DNA of 64,000 nucleotides, from positions 890,299 through 954,298 of the forward strand of contig NZ_JH947125.1 of NCBI RefSeq assembly GCF_000302595.1, in the 5' to 3' direction. Below the pieces are notes generated by a model. It saw only the letters and a program-made list of their open reading frames with translations, did no database searches and had not been told where the DNA came from. The DNA is from Pedobacter arcticus A12 (lineage in GTDB: Bacteria; Bacteroidota; Bacteroidia; Sphingobacteriales; Sphingobacteriaceae). The position numbers and the translations under genes were made by a program. Positions 17,602-26,400 of this stretch are shown piece by piece. The number at the start of each line of letters is the position of its first letter. Position 1 is the first letter of the stretch.

Positions 17602-18291
17602 CTAATGGCAAATTACTCCATTAGTGCCCGTGATTTTAGGGCTTAAATAAGGGATATCTAAGTTTAAACCTCTTAATATAAACCAGAGCCCTAAACACAA
17701 AGTTACGTAAGGTAAAATCTGGTTTATTTTTTGTCTAAAAGTAGGTTTGCTAAAATTGACACCAAGCATTGCCAATAGCATTAGCGGTGTAGTGCCTAAG
17801 CCAAAAACAAGCATGAACAATGCAGATTGGTACGCGTTACTGGTATTGATTGCCGTTGCTAATCCTAAATAGACAAAGCCACAAGGTAAAAAACCGTTTA
17901 GTAAACCTAAATATAAATGTCCAGCTTTGTTTTTAATTGCTTTGCCAATCAGTTTGTTAACTGATTGTGTAAAACGGTTTGGAACATAATTTTGTGATTT
18001 TCGGTACTTGATGATTTGCGGTGCAACTGCCACAATTATTAAAATGCCACTTAAAATACTAATGCCTTGTTGTAATCCAGCCAGCCAAAGTTGCTTACCT
18101 AAAAGCCCAATCAACAATCCTAAAAAAGAGTAGGAGATTGCTCTTCCGATATTATAAGATAGCTTTTTAAATAATGTAATCCATTTTGATTCTGATTGCT
18201 GTGGAATAGCGAAAGCTAGTGGTCCGCACATTCCTACGCAATGCAAACTGCCAAATAACCCAATAACAAATGCCAGTTGCAAGTGGTTCAT
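17602..18291 (-). CDS. SafE/UreH-like membrane protein of the cbb3 cluster
   Basis: 229 residues, about six membrane segments. The first helix carries SLHCVGMCGPLAF with Cys18 and Cys22, and a later helix has LNGFLPCGFVYLGLA; these conserved cysteines and glycines are typical of the SafE/UreH_2 branch of TauE/SafE-annotated proteins found at the end of cbb3 oxidase operons. The family is thought to handle copper or support oxidase maturation; the sulfite-exporter name should not be taken literally. Its start overlaps the end of ccoH by 4 bp, which suggests translational coupling. Confidence 0.82.
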   Translation of the reverse strand: MNHLQLAFVIGLFGSLHCVGMCGPLAFAIPQQSESKWITLFKKLSYNIGRAISYSFLGLLIGLLGKQLWLAGLQQGISILSGILIIVAVAPQIIKYRKSQNYVPNRFTQSVNKLIGKAIKNKAGHLYLGLLNGFLPCGFVYLGLATAINTSNAYQSALFMLVFGLGTTPLMLLAMLGVNFSKPTFRQKINQILPYVTLCLGLWFILRGLNLDIPYLSPKITGTNGVICH

Positions 18292-18701
18292 CGCAAAAAT
18301 AAATTGGTTTGGTAAAGATATTTTTTATCACCAGCTGTCCACCTAATTTCAATTCGCCACTCGCCTTTTTCAAAATCATCTTTTGTAAACTGTAAATCTT
18401 TTTGATTGAAAGAGAACAGCTGATCTTTCTTGCTATCGGATGGGCGCTTAAAGTTCACCGAACCACTATCAGCGACAGCGAAATTAATGGTTACATAGTT
18501 TTGAGTTTGCTTAACAATGGGTTGAACTTTGTCTGCAATAACTTGTTGCATTTGGTTGTAATCAATGTCGTAAGCTAAACCTCTTTCGTAATAGTCCTTA
18601 TCAAAATTGTCTTCGGCCGTTCTAAACATCAACACAACCAGCACCGTAATGAAAATCATAAACGATGCTAAACCTATAACTAATCCTTTTCCCCAATTCA
18701 T
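18288..18701 (-). CDS. ccoH: CcoH/FixH, cbb3 oxidase assembly protein
   Basis: 137 residues. One N-terminal membrane anchor (GKGLVIGLASFMIFITVLVV) is followed by a periplasmic domain with DKDYYERGLAYDIDYNQ, the FixH pattern, and an Ig-like end (EKGEWRIEIRW). FixH helps assemble the cbb3 oxidase and has been linked to copper delivery. It lies between ccoG (6-bp gap) and the SafE-like gene (4-bp overlap). Confidence 0.85.
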   Translation of the reverse strand: MNWGKGLVIGLASFMIFITVLVVLMFRTAEDNFDKDYYERGLAYDIDYNQMQQVIADKVQPIVKQTQNYVTINFAVADSGSVNFKRPSDSKKDQLFSFNQKDLQFTKDDFEKGEWRIEIRWTAGDKKYLYQTNLFLR

Positions 18702-18707
18702 TTTTAT

Positions 18708-20099
18708 TTAATTTACAGGTCCTAAAAAATTTGTTTCAATATGATCAATTACTGCTCCATCCTGTAACACTTGCAATGCTACCGATGTTTTTGTTTTTTT
18801 AATTTCTGACTGTGGCACTAACAAAAAGAAAGTGACTTTTGCAGTTGCTTCTGGCGCCAAACTGTCAATTGGTTGTACCCACTGTATTTTATGTGTCTTA
18901 CTTTCTGGAGCAAAATCAATTTTAACAGGTTTAGCAGATTTATTTACCACTTCTGCAGTGTACAAATTACTCACAAAATTATTTGGCTGTTCTTGGTACA
19001 TAGTTCCGGCCGCTCGTAAAACGCTTACATCTATGTCTTTTTTAGAGAGAATGAAGTAAGTGGAAACGCCAATCATAATTAAAATGATGATTCCGTAAGC
19101 TTTCATACGTAAGGTAAGCTTTGGTGCTCTTTCGTCATTTTTGATCATCTCTTCAGAATAGTAGCCAATCAAATTTCTTGGACGGTTAACTTTATCCATA
19201 ACTTGGTTACATGCATCTATACATGCAGTACAGTTTACACACTCTAATTGTGTCCCCTCTCTAATATCAATACCAGTAGGGCAAACCGCAACGCATAAGT
19301 TACAGTCTACGCAATCTCCTAAAGGTTGAGGGTTAACCTCATTCTTTTTAATACGCCCTCTGGGTTCGCCACGTAAATAGTGGTAAGCAACAACTAAGGA
19401 ATTTTTATCCAGTAAAACGCCTTGCAATCTGCCATAAGGGCAAGCTACAATACAAACTAATTCCCTAACATGAGCAAACACATAATAAAAAGCGGCAGTA
19501 AAAAGCCAAATGCTAATAAAACCTACCAAATGTAAAGTAATGGGTTCGGTCATTATCTTCCAAAGCTCTTCTGTTCCTATAACATAGGCTAAAAAAGTGT
19601 TGGCTATAAAAAAAGATATCAGTACATAAATAATGTGCTTACTTGTTTTTTTGATGATTTTATCCTGAGTCCAAGGGCTGTTATCTAGTTTTTTCCGGGC
19701 TGCGGGTTCACCTTCAATCCAAACTTCAATCCGCCTGAAGACCATTTCCAAAAAAATGGTCTGCGGACAAACCCAGCCACAAAATATTCGTCCGAATGCG
19801 CTGGTAAATAAAACGATCCCAACCAAACCGGTTAACATCATCAATACAATAATGAAGAAATCTTGAGGCCAAAAAACCTGCCCGAATAAAATAAACTTAC
19901 GCTCAATAATGTTGAATAAAAGAAATTGATGTCCGTTAATTTTAATGTAAGGCGCTGCAAACAAAAAACCTAATAATACATAAGCAACAACGCTCCGGTA
20001 TTTGTACCAAAAGTCAATCCTAATTAAAGGATAAAGCCACTTTCGCTTTCCGTTTTGATCTACAGTTTGATGGTAATATTTTATTTCTTCTTCAGCCAT
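18708..20099 (-). CDS. ccoG: CcoG/FixG, cbb3 oxidase accessory iron-sulfur protein
   Basis: 463 residues with about five membrane segments. Two 4Fe-4S ferredoxin motifs appear, CVDCNLCVAVCPTG and CVNCTACIDACNQ, plus GRIFCGWVCPQTIFLEMVFRRIE and CIVACPYGRLQG. The C-terminal Ig-like FixG_C domain (about 350-463) is periplasmic. CcoG is a copper reductase needed for cbb3 maturation. Within the cbb3 operon it is separated from ccoP by 266 bp of repeat-rich DNA, an unusual gap inside an operon. Confidence 0.95.
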   Translation of the reverse strand: MAEEEIKYYHQTVDQNGKRKWLYPLIRIDFWYKYRSVVAYVLLGFLFAAPYIKINGHQFLLFNIIERKFILFGQVFWPQDFFIIVLMMLTGLVGIVLFTSAFGRIFCGWVCPQTIFLEMVFRRIEVWIEGEPAARKKLDNSPWTQDKIIKKTSKHIIYVLISFFIANTFLAYVIGTEELWKIMTEPITLHLVGFISIWLFTAAFYYVFAHVRELVCIVACPYGRLQGVLLDKNSLVVAYHYLRGEPRGRIKKNEVNPQPLGDCVDCNLCVAVCPTGIDIREGTQLECVNCTACIDACNQVMDKVNRPRNLIGYYSEEMIKNDERAPKLTLRMKAYGIIILIMIGVSTYFILSKKDIDVSVLRAAGTMYQEQPNNFVSNLYTAEVVNKSAKPVKIDFAPESKTHKIQWVQPIDSLAPEATAKVTFFLLVPQSEIKKTKTSVALQVLQDGAVIDHIETNFLGPVN

Positions 20100-20125
20100 T
20101 TTTTATAGTATAGCGTAGTGCGATT

Positions 20126-20306
20126 GGAGTATTGAGTGTTGGTATTGAGATTTGAGTATTGAGAACTTTTAGAAAGTATCAAGATATAAGTATCAAGATC
20201 TCGCTTAATTGAAAATTATAATCTGTTAATTATACTCAACTACATCTTCATCAATTATTCTCATTATTCTTTCAAAAGTTCTACTGTTTCTCAATCCTAA
20301 TACTCC
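20126..20306. repeat. Dispersed inverted-repeat element without an ORF, 'gtattgag' family
   Basis: The left arm (20126-20175) contains repeated GTATTGAG units and GAGAACTTTTAGAAAG; the right arm (20270-20306) reads in reverse as GGAGTATTAGGATTGAG with CAGTAGAACTTTTGAAAG. The exact 19-mer gtattgagaacttttagaa (20156-20174) recurs at 61292-61310 beside the S23 gene. It lies in the ccoP-ccoG gap and has no coding potential. Confidence 0.65.
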
Positions 20307-20320
20307 AAACAAACCACAAA

Positions 20321-20363
20321 ATAAGCAAGTCCTTCTCCTTTGGAGAAGGATTTAGGATGAGGC
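20321..20363. repeat. 43-bp dispersed hairpin repeat, copy 1
   Basis: Contains TCCTTCTCC and GGAGAAGGA arms around a 2-nt loop, inside a 43-bp unit that recurs at 63121-63163 with one base changed in the loop. It ends 2 bp from the ccoP stop codon and could act as a processing or attenuation hairpin in the cbb3 transcript. Confidence 0.8.
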
Positions 20364-20365
20364 TC

Positions 20366-21241
20366 TTATTCCTTGTCTCCTTGCGGTGCTTTTGGATTTG
20401 CGGGATTTGTACCTTTTAAAGATTCAATATAATTAGACACGTCTGAAATCTGCTTTGGACTAAGTTGTTTTTCCCAAGCAATCATTCCCTTTTCTGGTAC
20501 ACCGTATTTAATGGTTTTAAACACGCTGGCAATTTTTCCGCCATGCAACCAATAATCATCTGTTAAGTTTGGACCAACAACACCTTCGCCATTTTGACCG
20601 TGACAAGCTACACAGTTCTGCGTGTAAACAGCTTTACCCGCATCTAAAACTGGAGCAGACTTATCAATTTTAACGCTGTTTTCGTCAATAGCGTTTCCTG
20701 ATTTTACTAAATAAGCTTCTTTTGCAACGTCGGCCTGTTTCATTTCTATCACATACTCCTCATCTTGTAATTTTCCGAGTTTAAATACGTGGTAGTTTAA
20801 CATATAAACCACAGCAAACACAACAGAACCATAAAACAACCAATTAAACCATGCTGGTATTGGGTTGTCAAGCTCTTGAATCTCATCATAATCATGCATG
20901 ATTAAAAGCTCTTTCTCTTGCGACATAGGCTTTAACGATAATAATTTTTGCCACATCGTTTGTTTGTGAACTTCTGGAGTTTCATGCTCGTGAGTTGATG
21001 CTTTTTCTCCTAAAACGGTACTGCTTTTAACGGCTTGTGGCGCTGAAGGTAATACAAATGCAGTAAGTACCTTAAAAGTATGTAGCAGAACAAAACATAC
21101 AACAACAATTAATAACAAGGTTAATATGATTGCACCTAAGGCAATCCCATTCATTATCTCGGTATTAGTAGCTGCATAGGTGCCAGCTGTACTTAAAAGA
21201 AATACGGCGATGGCTAAAAATATGGTGTTTCTTAAACGCAT
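20366..21241 (-). CDS. ccoP: cbb3 oxidase subunit III, mono-heme CcoP
   Basis: 291 residues. An N-terminal hydrophobic segment (about 8-24, possibly a signal or anchor) and a second one (33-54) precede the FixP N-terminal motif DYDEIQELDNPIPAWFNW with its own membrane helix (about 130-150). A single cytochrome c domain follows with CVACH (Cys210, Cys213, His214) and a likely axial Met near 254. Proteobacterial CcoP has two c hemes; here only one CXXCH exists. The subunit passes electrons to CcoO/CcoN. Confidence 0.93.
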   Translation of the reverse strand: MRLRNTIFLAIAVFLLSTAGTYAATNTEIMNGIALGAIILTLLLIVVVCFVLLHTFKVLTAFVLPSAPQAVKSSTVLGEKASTHEHETPEVHKQTMWQKLLSLKPMSQEKELLIMHDYDEIQELDNPIPAWFNWLFYGSVVFAVVYMLNYHVFKLGKLQDEEYVIEMKQADVAKEAYLVKSGNAIDENSVKIDKSAPVLDAGKAVYTQNCVACHGQNGEGVVGPNLTDDYWLHGGKIASVFKTIKYGVPEKGMIAWEKQLSPKQISDVSNYIESLKGTNPANPKAPQGDKE

Positions 21242-21252
21242 AATAATATAGG

Positions 21253-21429
21253 TTAATTATATGTTTCTGTTTTATCTTCCAAAGGGATATTACTCATGTA
21301 GTTCAAATGATTTTTCTTCATCTTCATAAGTGCTATGGTAGCACCTATAAAGAAAAGAAAGAAGATTGAAAGTGAGATGAGCATGAAAACTTCGTCGCCC
21401 TGTAATGTGTTTACGAATTGTTTGAACAT
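21253..21429 (-). CDS. ccoQ: CcoQ-like small cbb3 oxidase subunit
   Basis: A 58-residue frame read directly from the minus strand: ATG at 21427-21429, stop at 21253-21255. The product begins MFKQFVNTLQGDEVFML, has one membrane helix (LISLSIFFLFFIGATIAL) and ends in a charged tail. Size, topology and position between ccoNO (12-bp gap) and ccoP (11-bp gap) identify it as CcoQ, which stabilises the complex. The sequence itself is too short for firm homology. Confidence 0.75.
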   Translation of the reverse strand: MFKQFVNTLQGDEVFMLISLSIFFLFFIGATIALMKMKKNHLNYMSNIPLEDKTETYN

Positions 21430-21441
21430 CTTTTATCCGTT

Positions 21442-23559
21442 TTAATTTTTGTTTTTGATATCAGTACCTAAGCGCTGTAAATAAGCGATAATGGCAATAA
21501 TTTCTTTGTCTTTACTAACCTTAATTTTATCAAATGATAAGTTCTCCGCAATAGCTGCTGCTTGCTTATCTAAATCCTCATTTGCAATGGCATCATAACC
21601 TTTTGGATAAGGAACACCCAAGGTTTGCATTGCTCTAATTTTTGCACCAGTTGTACTGATATCTAAATCCTGATCTAATAACCAATCGTAATTAGGCATA
21701 ATACTTCCTGGAGACATTGTTCTTGGATCCATCATGTGGTTGTAATGCCAAGCGTTGCTGTACTTCCCGCCTTGGCGATGCAAATCCGGACCAGTACGTT
21801 TTGATCCCCAAAGGAATGGATGATCATAAACAAATTCGCCAGCTTTACTGTATTCGCCATAACGCTCTGTTTCTGAACGGAACGGACGCACAGTTTGTGT
21901 ATGGCAGTTTACACAGCCTTCGCGGATGTATAAATCTCTACCGTGTAACTCAAGAGGTGTATATGGTTTTACACTTGTTATAGTTGGTATGTTTGATTTG
22001 ATAAAGAAAGTAGGCAGCATCTCTACAGCACCACCAATTACAATAACAATTAAGCTCAACACCAACATAACCATTGGCTTACGCTCAATTCTTCGGTGCC
22101 AAAATTCTTTTTTACTATCTGCTGGTAAAGCTGGTAATGGTAATGCCTCAGCATATTCATTACTAACCAACTTGCCCGATTTGGCAGTTTTAACCAAGTT
22201 ATAAGCCATTACAATTACGCCGGCTAAGTACATTGCGCCACCAATAGAACGCATAATGTACATTGGTAAAATACGGGTAACAGTTTCTAAAAAGTTAGCG
22301 TATTTTAATAAACCTTCTGGGGTAAATTCTTTCCACATTAAGCCTTGGGCAAACCCAGCCCAATAAAGTGGAATAGCATAAAAAAGAATTCCTAAAGTGC
22401 CAATCCAAAAGTGGAAAGATGCCAGTTTATTAGAGTAAAGCTTGGTTTTGTAGATTCGAGGAACCAACCAATACATTACGCCGAAAGTTAAGAAACCGTT
22501 CCAGCCTAATGCACCAACGTGAACGTGTGCTACTATCCAGTCGGTAAAGTGAGCAATAGCATTAACGCCTTTTAATGAAAGCATTGGGCCTTCAAACGTA
22601 GCCATACCATAAGCGGTTAATGCAACCACCATAAATTTTAGGGTAACGTCATCCCGTACTTTATCCCAAGCACCACGTAGGGTTAACAAACCATTGATCA
22701 TACCGCCCCAACTTGGTGCAATAAGCATAATAGAGAATGCCACACCTAAAGATTGAGCCCAGCCAGGTAAAGAAGTGTATAATAAATGGTGAGGACCAGC
22801 CCAGATGTAAATAAAAATTAAAGCCCAGAAGTGGAGAATACTTAATCTGTAAGAGTAGATTGGACGATTGGCCATTTTAGGTAAGAAGTAATACATCATT
22901 CCCAAATAAGGCGTAGTTAAGAAAAACGCAACTGCATTGTGCCCGTACCACCATTGTACCAGTGCATCTTGCACCCCAGCGTAAATATAATAGCTTTTAA
23001 AAGCAGAAATTGGTAACTGAAGAGAGTTAACAACGTGTAAAACGGCTATTGTAATAAATGTAGCGATGTAAAACCAAATGGCCACATATAAGTGGCGTTC
23101 TCTTCTTTTAATAATAGTACCAAACATATTGACACCAAAAACTAACCATATCACTGTGATAGCAATATCAATTGGCCACTCTAGTTCTGCATATTCGTGA
23201 GAAGAAGTAAGTCCGAGCGGTAGAGTAATTACGGCTGCAACAATAATTAATTGCCAGCCCCAAAAATGTACTTTACTTAATGCATCACTAAACATTCGGG
23301 CTTTTACCAAGCGTTGTAAAGAGTAGTAAACACCCATGAAAATGGCGTTTCCAACAAAGGCGAAAATCACCGCGTTGGTGTGTAATGGCCTAATTCTACC
23401 AAATGTGGTGTATTGGTTGCCAAGGTTCATGGATGGGCTAAAAAGTTGGGTAGCTATCAGTAAGCCAACTGTCATCCCTATAATCCCCCAAACCAACGTC
23501 GCGATCGCAAAATCTCTAACGATTTTGTTATCATAATAAAATTTGTCTGCTTGCATCAT
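21442..23559 (-). CDS. ccoNO: cbb3 cytochrome oxidase, fused subunits I and II (CcoN-CcoO)
   Basis: About 705 residues from the ATG at 23559 (MMQADKFYYDNKIVRDF); the frame is open further upstream but that part is not conserved and runs into the predicted operator. Residues about 1-480 are CcoN with twelve membrane segments and the heme/copper histidines (RPLHTNAVIFAF, WWYGHNAVAFFLT, GPHHLLYTSLP, IVAHVHVGALGWNG). After a linker and one membrane helix, the CcoO part carries CVNCHTQTVRPF (c heme, near residue 547) and GPDLHRQGGKYSN. It reduces oxygen with high affinity. The N-O fusion is known in Bacteroidetes. No ccoI or ccoS precedes it. Likely activated from the palindrome at 23643-23658. 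Confidence 0.95.
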   Translation of the reverse strand: MMQADKFYYDNKIVRDFAIATLVWGIIGMTVGLLIATQLFSPSMNLGNQYTTFGRIRPLHTNAVIFAFVGNAIFMGVYYSLQRLVKARMFSDALSKVHFWGWQLIIVAAVITLPLGLTSSHEYAELEWPIDIAITVIWLVFGVNMFGTIIKRRERHLYVAIWFYIATFITIAVLHVVNSLQLPISAFKSYYIYAGVQDALVQWWYGHNAVAFFLTTPYLGMMYYFLPKMANRPIYSYRLSILHFWALIFIYIWAGPHHLLYTSLPGWAQSLGVAFSIMLIAPSWGGMINGLLTLRGAWDKVRDDVTLKFMVVALTAYGMATFEGPMLSLKGVNAIAHFTDWIVAHVHVGALGWNGFLTFGVMYWLVPRIYKTKLYSNKLASFHFWIGTLGILFYAIPLYWAGFAQGLMWKEFTPEGLLKYANFLETVTRILPMYIMRSIGGAMYLAGVIVMAYNLVKTAKSGKLVSNEYAEALPLPALPADSKKEFWHRRIERKPMVMLVLSLIVIVIGGAVEMLPTFFIKSNIPTITSVKPYTPLELHGRDLYIREGCVNCHTQTVRPFRSETERYGEYSKAGEFVYDHPFLWGSKRTGPDLHRQGGKYSNAWHYNHMMDPRTMSPGSIMPNYDWLLDQDLDISTTGAKIRAMQTLGVPYPKGYDAIANEDLDKQAAAIAENLSFDKIKVSKDKEIIAIIAYLQRLGTDIKNKN

Positions 23560-23893
23560 ACTTATTAACGAATAGATTTTTTTTGATGGACCAAAAATAG
23601 TCCGATTTACGTGACAATATAATGACCAAGATAGCAATGTTGAGTGATTAAAATCACTTTTCGTTTAAATAACCGTCTTCAGTGGTATTTAATGCAGGTT
23701 GTGGCTGATGTGTTTCTGATAGTAATTATCGATAAACTAATGAATGTTCGATGGATTGCTACATGTCAAGGTTCTGGATGATAGCAGTCATATTTTTAGC
23801 GCACATCTGTATTTAGATTTGTTTTAAATAACCAGACTCATTGTTAATGCTCGTTATTTCATGTATCACTCATCATAAAAAAAGCATACAAAA
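23560..23893. other. Divergent regulatory spacer between cbb3 operon and di-iron repair gene
   Basis: 334 bp with no gene. Apart from the palindrome at 23643-23658 it contains a degenerate TGAT-N4-GTCA at 23779-23790, nearer the plus-strand gene. Both divergent promoters should lie here. Confidence 0.6.
23643..23658. promoter_or_regulatory. Predicted FNR/FixK-type operator of the cbb3 operon
   Basis: AGTGATTAAAATCACT is a perfect 16-bp palindrome with the TGAT-N4-ATCA core, centred about 91 bp before the ccoNO start. cbb3 operons are classic FNR/FixK targets, so this is the best supported of the four such sites in the window. Confidence 0.7.
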
Positions 23894-24838
23894 ATGGAAA
23901 CTTTAGATGTTACACAGATAGAACCTCGTTTTAAACATCCAACAATATTTGAGAAATTTGATAACCTGGCAGACGGTGGTGCGTTTATTATTAATAATGA
24001 TCACGATCCAAAACCTTTGTACTATCAACTGCTTGCGGAACGTGGGCAAATTTTTACATGGGAGTATTTAGAGAACGGACCAGAAGTATGGAAAGTTAAA
24101 ATTGACAAAAGACCACCGAATGCTGATGAAACTATTGGAGAGATGGTGACAAAAGACTTTAGGAAAGCACAGGTGTTTAAAAACTTTGGAATTGATTTTT
24201 GTTGTGGTGGAAAGAAAACTTTGAAAGAGGTTTGTGACAGAAAAGGTATTGATGCAACGCTAGTTGAAACCGAGCTTAGTGCTTTTAAAGAAGAAGAAAA
24301 TACCTATTTCGATTTTGATACTTGGGAGTTGGATTTTTTAGTAGACTATATTATAAATACCCACCACAAATACGTTAAAGAAAGTTTGCCATTTATGGTA
24401 GAACTTTCAAATAAAGTGGCAACAGTACATGGCGGTAGCCACCCCGAGTTAGTAGAGATTTCCAAAATCTTTAGCTTGCTGGCTAAAGATTTTAAACTGC
24501 ATTTGTTAAAAGAAGAAAATATTTTGTTTCCGTACATTAAAGAATTGGTGCAAGCAAAAAAAACGTCGCAAAGCCTTTCTTTAGCTCCATTTGGCAAGGT
24601 TGATACCCCAACACAAATGATGGAAACTGAGCATGAAAAGGCAGGAGAGGATATGCAGGTGATAAGGGAGCTTAGTAATAATTTTGAACTACCTTCTGGA
24701 GGGGCGTGTAGCTCGTACCAGATTTTGTTTAAAAAGTTTGTTGAGTTCGAGAACGATTTGTTTAACCATGTACACCTGGAAAATAATATTTTATTCCCTA
24801 AGGCTATAGCACTAGAGAAGGAAATTGTGTTTGATTAG
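23894..24838 (+). CDS. ric: Di-iron Fe-S cluster repair protein (RIC/ScdA/YtfE family) with DUF2249 domain
   Basis: 314 residues. An N-terminal DUF2249-type segment (about 18-72; FEKFDNLADGGAFIINNDHDP, YYQLLAERGQIFTWEYL) precedes the ScdA_N motif (about 86-120) with NFGIDFCCGG (Cys103, Cys104), then a hemerythrin-like four-helix bundle with metal-ligand candidates His157/His158, His203, Glu207/208, HEKAGED and HVHLENNILFP. RIC proteins repair iron-sulfur clusters damaged by nitric oxide or oxidants. Divergent from the cbb3 operon and followed by two oxidase-like membrane proteins, which fits a role at the aerobic-anaerobic boundary. Confidence 0.92.
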   Translation: METLDVTQIEPRFKHPTIFEKFDNLADGGAFIINNDHDPKPLYYQLLAERGQIFTWEYLENGPEVWKVKIDKRPPNADETIGEMVTKDFRKAQVFKNFGIDFCCGGKKTLKEVCDRKGIDATLVETELSAFKEEENTYFDFDTWELDFLVDYIINTHHKYVKESLPFMVELSNKVATVHGGSHPELVEISKIFSLLAKDFKLHLLKEENILFPYIKELVQAKKTSQSLSLAPFGKVDTPTQMMETEHEKAGEDMQVIRELSNNFELPSGGACSSYQILFKKFVEFENDLFNHVHLENNILFPKAIALEKEIVFD

Positions 24839-24938
24839 TTTGTTGGTTTTAACCGCGTGGTATTTATTATCTCGCGGTTAATAGCCATTAAAAGCTATTG
24901 CATTTTAATCATAGAAAAAAATATTGGTAGAACTATAA

Positions 24939-26219
24939 ATGGAAAGTACCAGCACTGTTATCAAGCAAAACCGCGGGTTGTACAAAATTGTAACCACCCA
25001 CTACCTAGTTGCTGGTTTTACTTTTCTGGCGTTGATACCAATGCTCTTTTTTAGTGCTCAAGATTTTGGATCTCATTATTTTCAGCCTCATTTACTTGCC
25101 ATTACTCATGCCGTGGCCTTGGGTTGGGCCAGTATGATTGTTATTGGGTTGTGCTATCAGTTGGTACCATTGCTTTTAAAGGCAGAATTATACAGCTACA
25201 AGTTGGCTTGGTTTGCCTTGGTTGCTTTTTACTTAGGACTTATAGATTTAGTCTACAGCTTCTGGGTTTTTGAACCCGGCCTGCACATGCAATGTGGAAG
25301 TCTGCTGCTGTTGGTTGGTATTTCTTCTTTCGCTATTAACATTACCCTCACTGCAAAAGCAATCAAAAAACCAGATATCCATCAGGATTTTTTGCTTACA
25401 TCATCTATTTGGTTACTTTTTACAGCAATTTTAGGTGTGCTTATGGTGTTCAACTTTCGCTATGCGTTTTTACCAAAAGATCATCTGCTATTTTTAAAAA
25501 TCCATGCCCATTCGGGGATAGTAGGTTGGTTTTTACTTCTTGTTATTGGGTTAAGCACCAAGCTTTTGCCTCTGTTTTCTTTTAAAGCAAAGGGAAATGT
25601 TGTTTTGCTGAAATGGAGTTATTATCTGCTAAATTTTAGCTTAATAGTGTTTTTTGTAAATACTTATATTTTTGATTTAAATACAGCAACTTACCTTATT
25701 GCGTTAGTGGCTTTATCTGGAATAGTTTGCTGGTTACTTTACGTTTACCAATGCGCTAAAGCTTGTGGTTCTTTAAAAATTGATGCTTCCATTCTACATA
25801 TTTTATTAGCGGGCTTATTGTTGTCGGGTGCGATTTTTTTATTGCCATTCATTATTTTTTATCAGCTTAAAGCAGATGCGCTGGCAATTAGGTTAACCAC
25901 TATTTATGGTTCTTTGTTGCTTTTAGGGTGGATTAATTCTTTGTTGTTAGGTCAAACTTTTAAAACTTTCCCGTATATTTTGGGAGGTCAAAAAGATCTT
26001 TCGTTGGGTATAAAGCTTTATAACAGTAAAGCATTGAATCTTCAGTTTTTATCGTTTTTAATATTTATTACAAGCTTTAGTTTAGGCTTGGCCTTTTCTA
26101 TAAAGTGGTTGGTGTATTTTGGGATAACGTGTTTCTCGGCAACGGCGGTGTTGTATATCAGCAATATTTTTATTGTATTATTTAAAATAAAAAAGAATGA
26201 GATTAACAGCGTTTTGTAG
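24939..26219 (+). CDS. Heme-copper-oxidase-subunit-I-like membrane protein, function unknown
   Basis: 426 residues, about twelve predicted membrane helices. Helix 2 has LLAITHAVALGWASMIVIGLC and a later helix has FLKIHAHSGIVGWFLLLVIGL, both resembling His-bearing helices of cytochrome oxidase subunit I and NO reductase. The full set of heme/copper ligands of a working oxidase is not visible, so it is probably a non-catalytic relative, perhaps heme-binding. It follows the RIC gene by 100 bp and pairs with the similar protein at 26400. A NO or heme-related role is inferred from neighbours only. Confidence 0.75.
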   Translation: MESTSTVIKQNRGLYKIVTTHYLVAGFTFLALIPMLFFSAQDFGSHYFQPHLLAITHAVALGWASMIVIGLCYQLVPLLLKAELYSYKLAWFALVAFYLGLIDLVYSFWVFEPGLHMQCGSLLLLVGISSFAINITLTAKAIKKPDIHQDFLLTSSIWLLFTAILGVLMVFNFRYAFLPKDHLLFLKIHAHSGIVGWFLLLVIGLSTKLLPLFSFKAKGNVVLLKWSYYLLNFSLIVFFVNTYIFDLNTATYLIALVALSGIVCWLLYVYQCAKACGSLKIDASILHILLAGLLLSGAIFLLPFIIFYQLKADALAIRLTTIYGSLLLLGWINSLLLGQTFKTFPYILGGQKDLSLGIKLYNSKALNLQFLSFLIFITSFSLGLAFSIKWLVYFGITCFSATAVLYISNIFIVLFKIKKNEINSVL

Positions 26220-26400
26220 AAGATATTTAACCCAAGAAACTCAGTTTGTGAAAATTTTCGAGAACTTGATTTTTAATAACGGCCTATCCATATTCGCTGT
26301 GGTTTACGCCCTGCTATACCAGGAGTTATTACCAAGTACTATTCTTGTAAAATCAGTAAATCGCGTAGGTTTAAAAAAGCAGCATGTTAATTATTTATAA
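26197..26400 (+). CDS. Possible small membrane-associated protein, doubtful
   Basis: A 67-residue frame starting inside the end of the upstream gene and stopping in a TAATG overlap with the next start (stop at 26398-26400, ATG at 26400). It has one moderately hydrophobic stretch (GLSIFAVVYALLYQELL). The stop-start overlap favours a real coupled gene, but there is no recognisable family and the composition could equally be chance. It fills the only 180-bp gap between the two oxidase-like genes. Confidence 0.3.
   Translation: MRLTAFCRRYLTQETQFVKIFENLIFNNGLSIFAVVYALLYQELLPSTILVKSVNRVGLKKQHVNYL

Noticed and set aside
17602-18291. Sulfite exporter function for the TauE/SafE-annotated protein
   Set aside because: The Cys pattern and position in the cbb3 cluster fit the SafE/UreH oxidase-assembly branch, not sulfite export.
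23779-23790. TGATAGCAGTCA ahead of the di-iron repair gene
   Set aside because: One mismatch (GTCA for ATCA) and no flanking symmetry; too weak to call a site alone.
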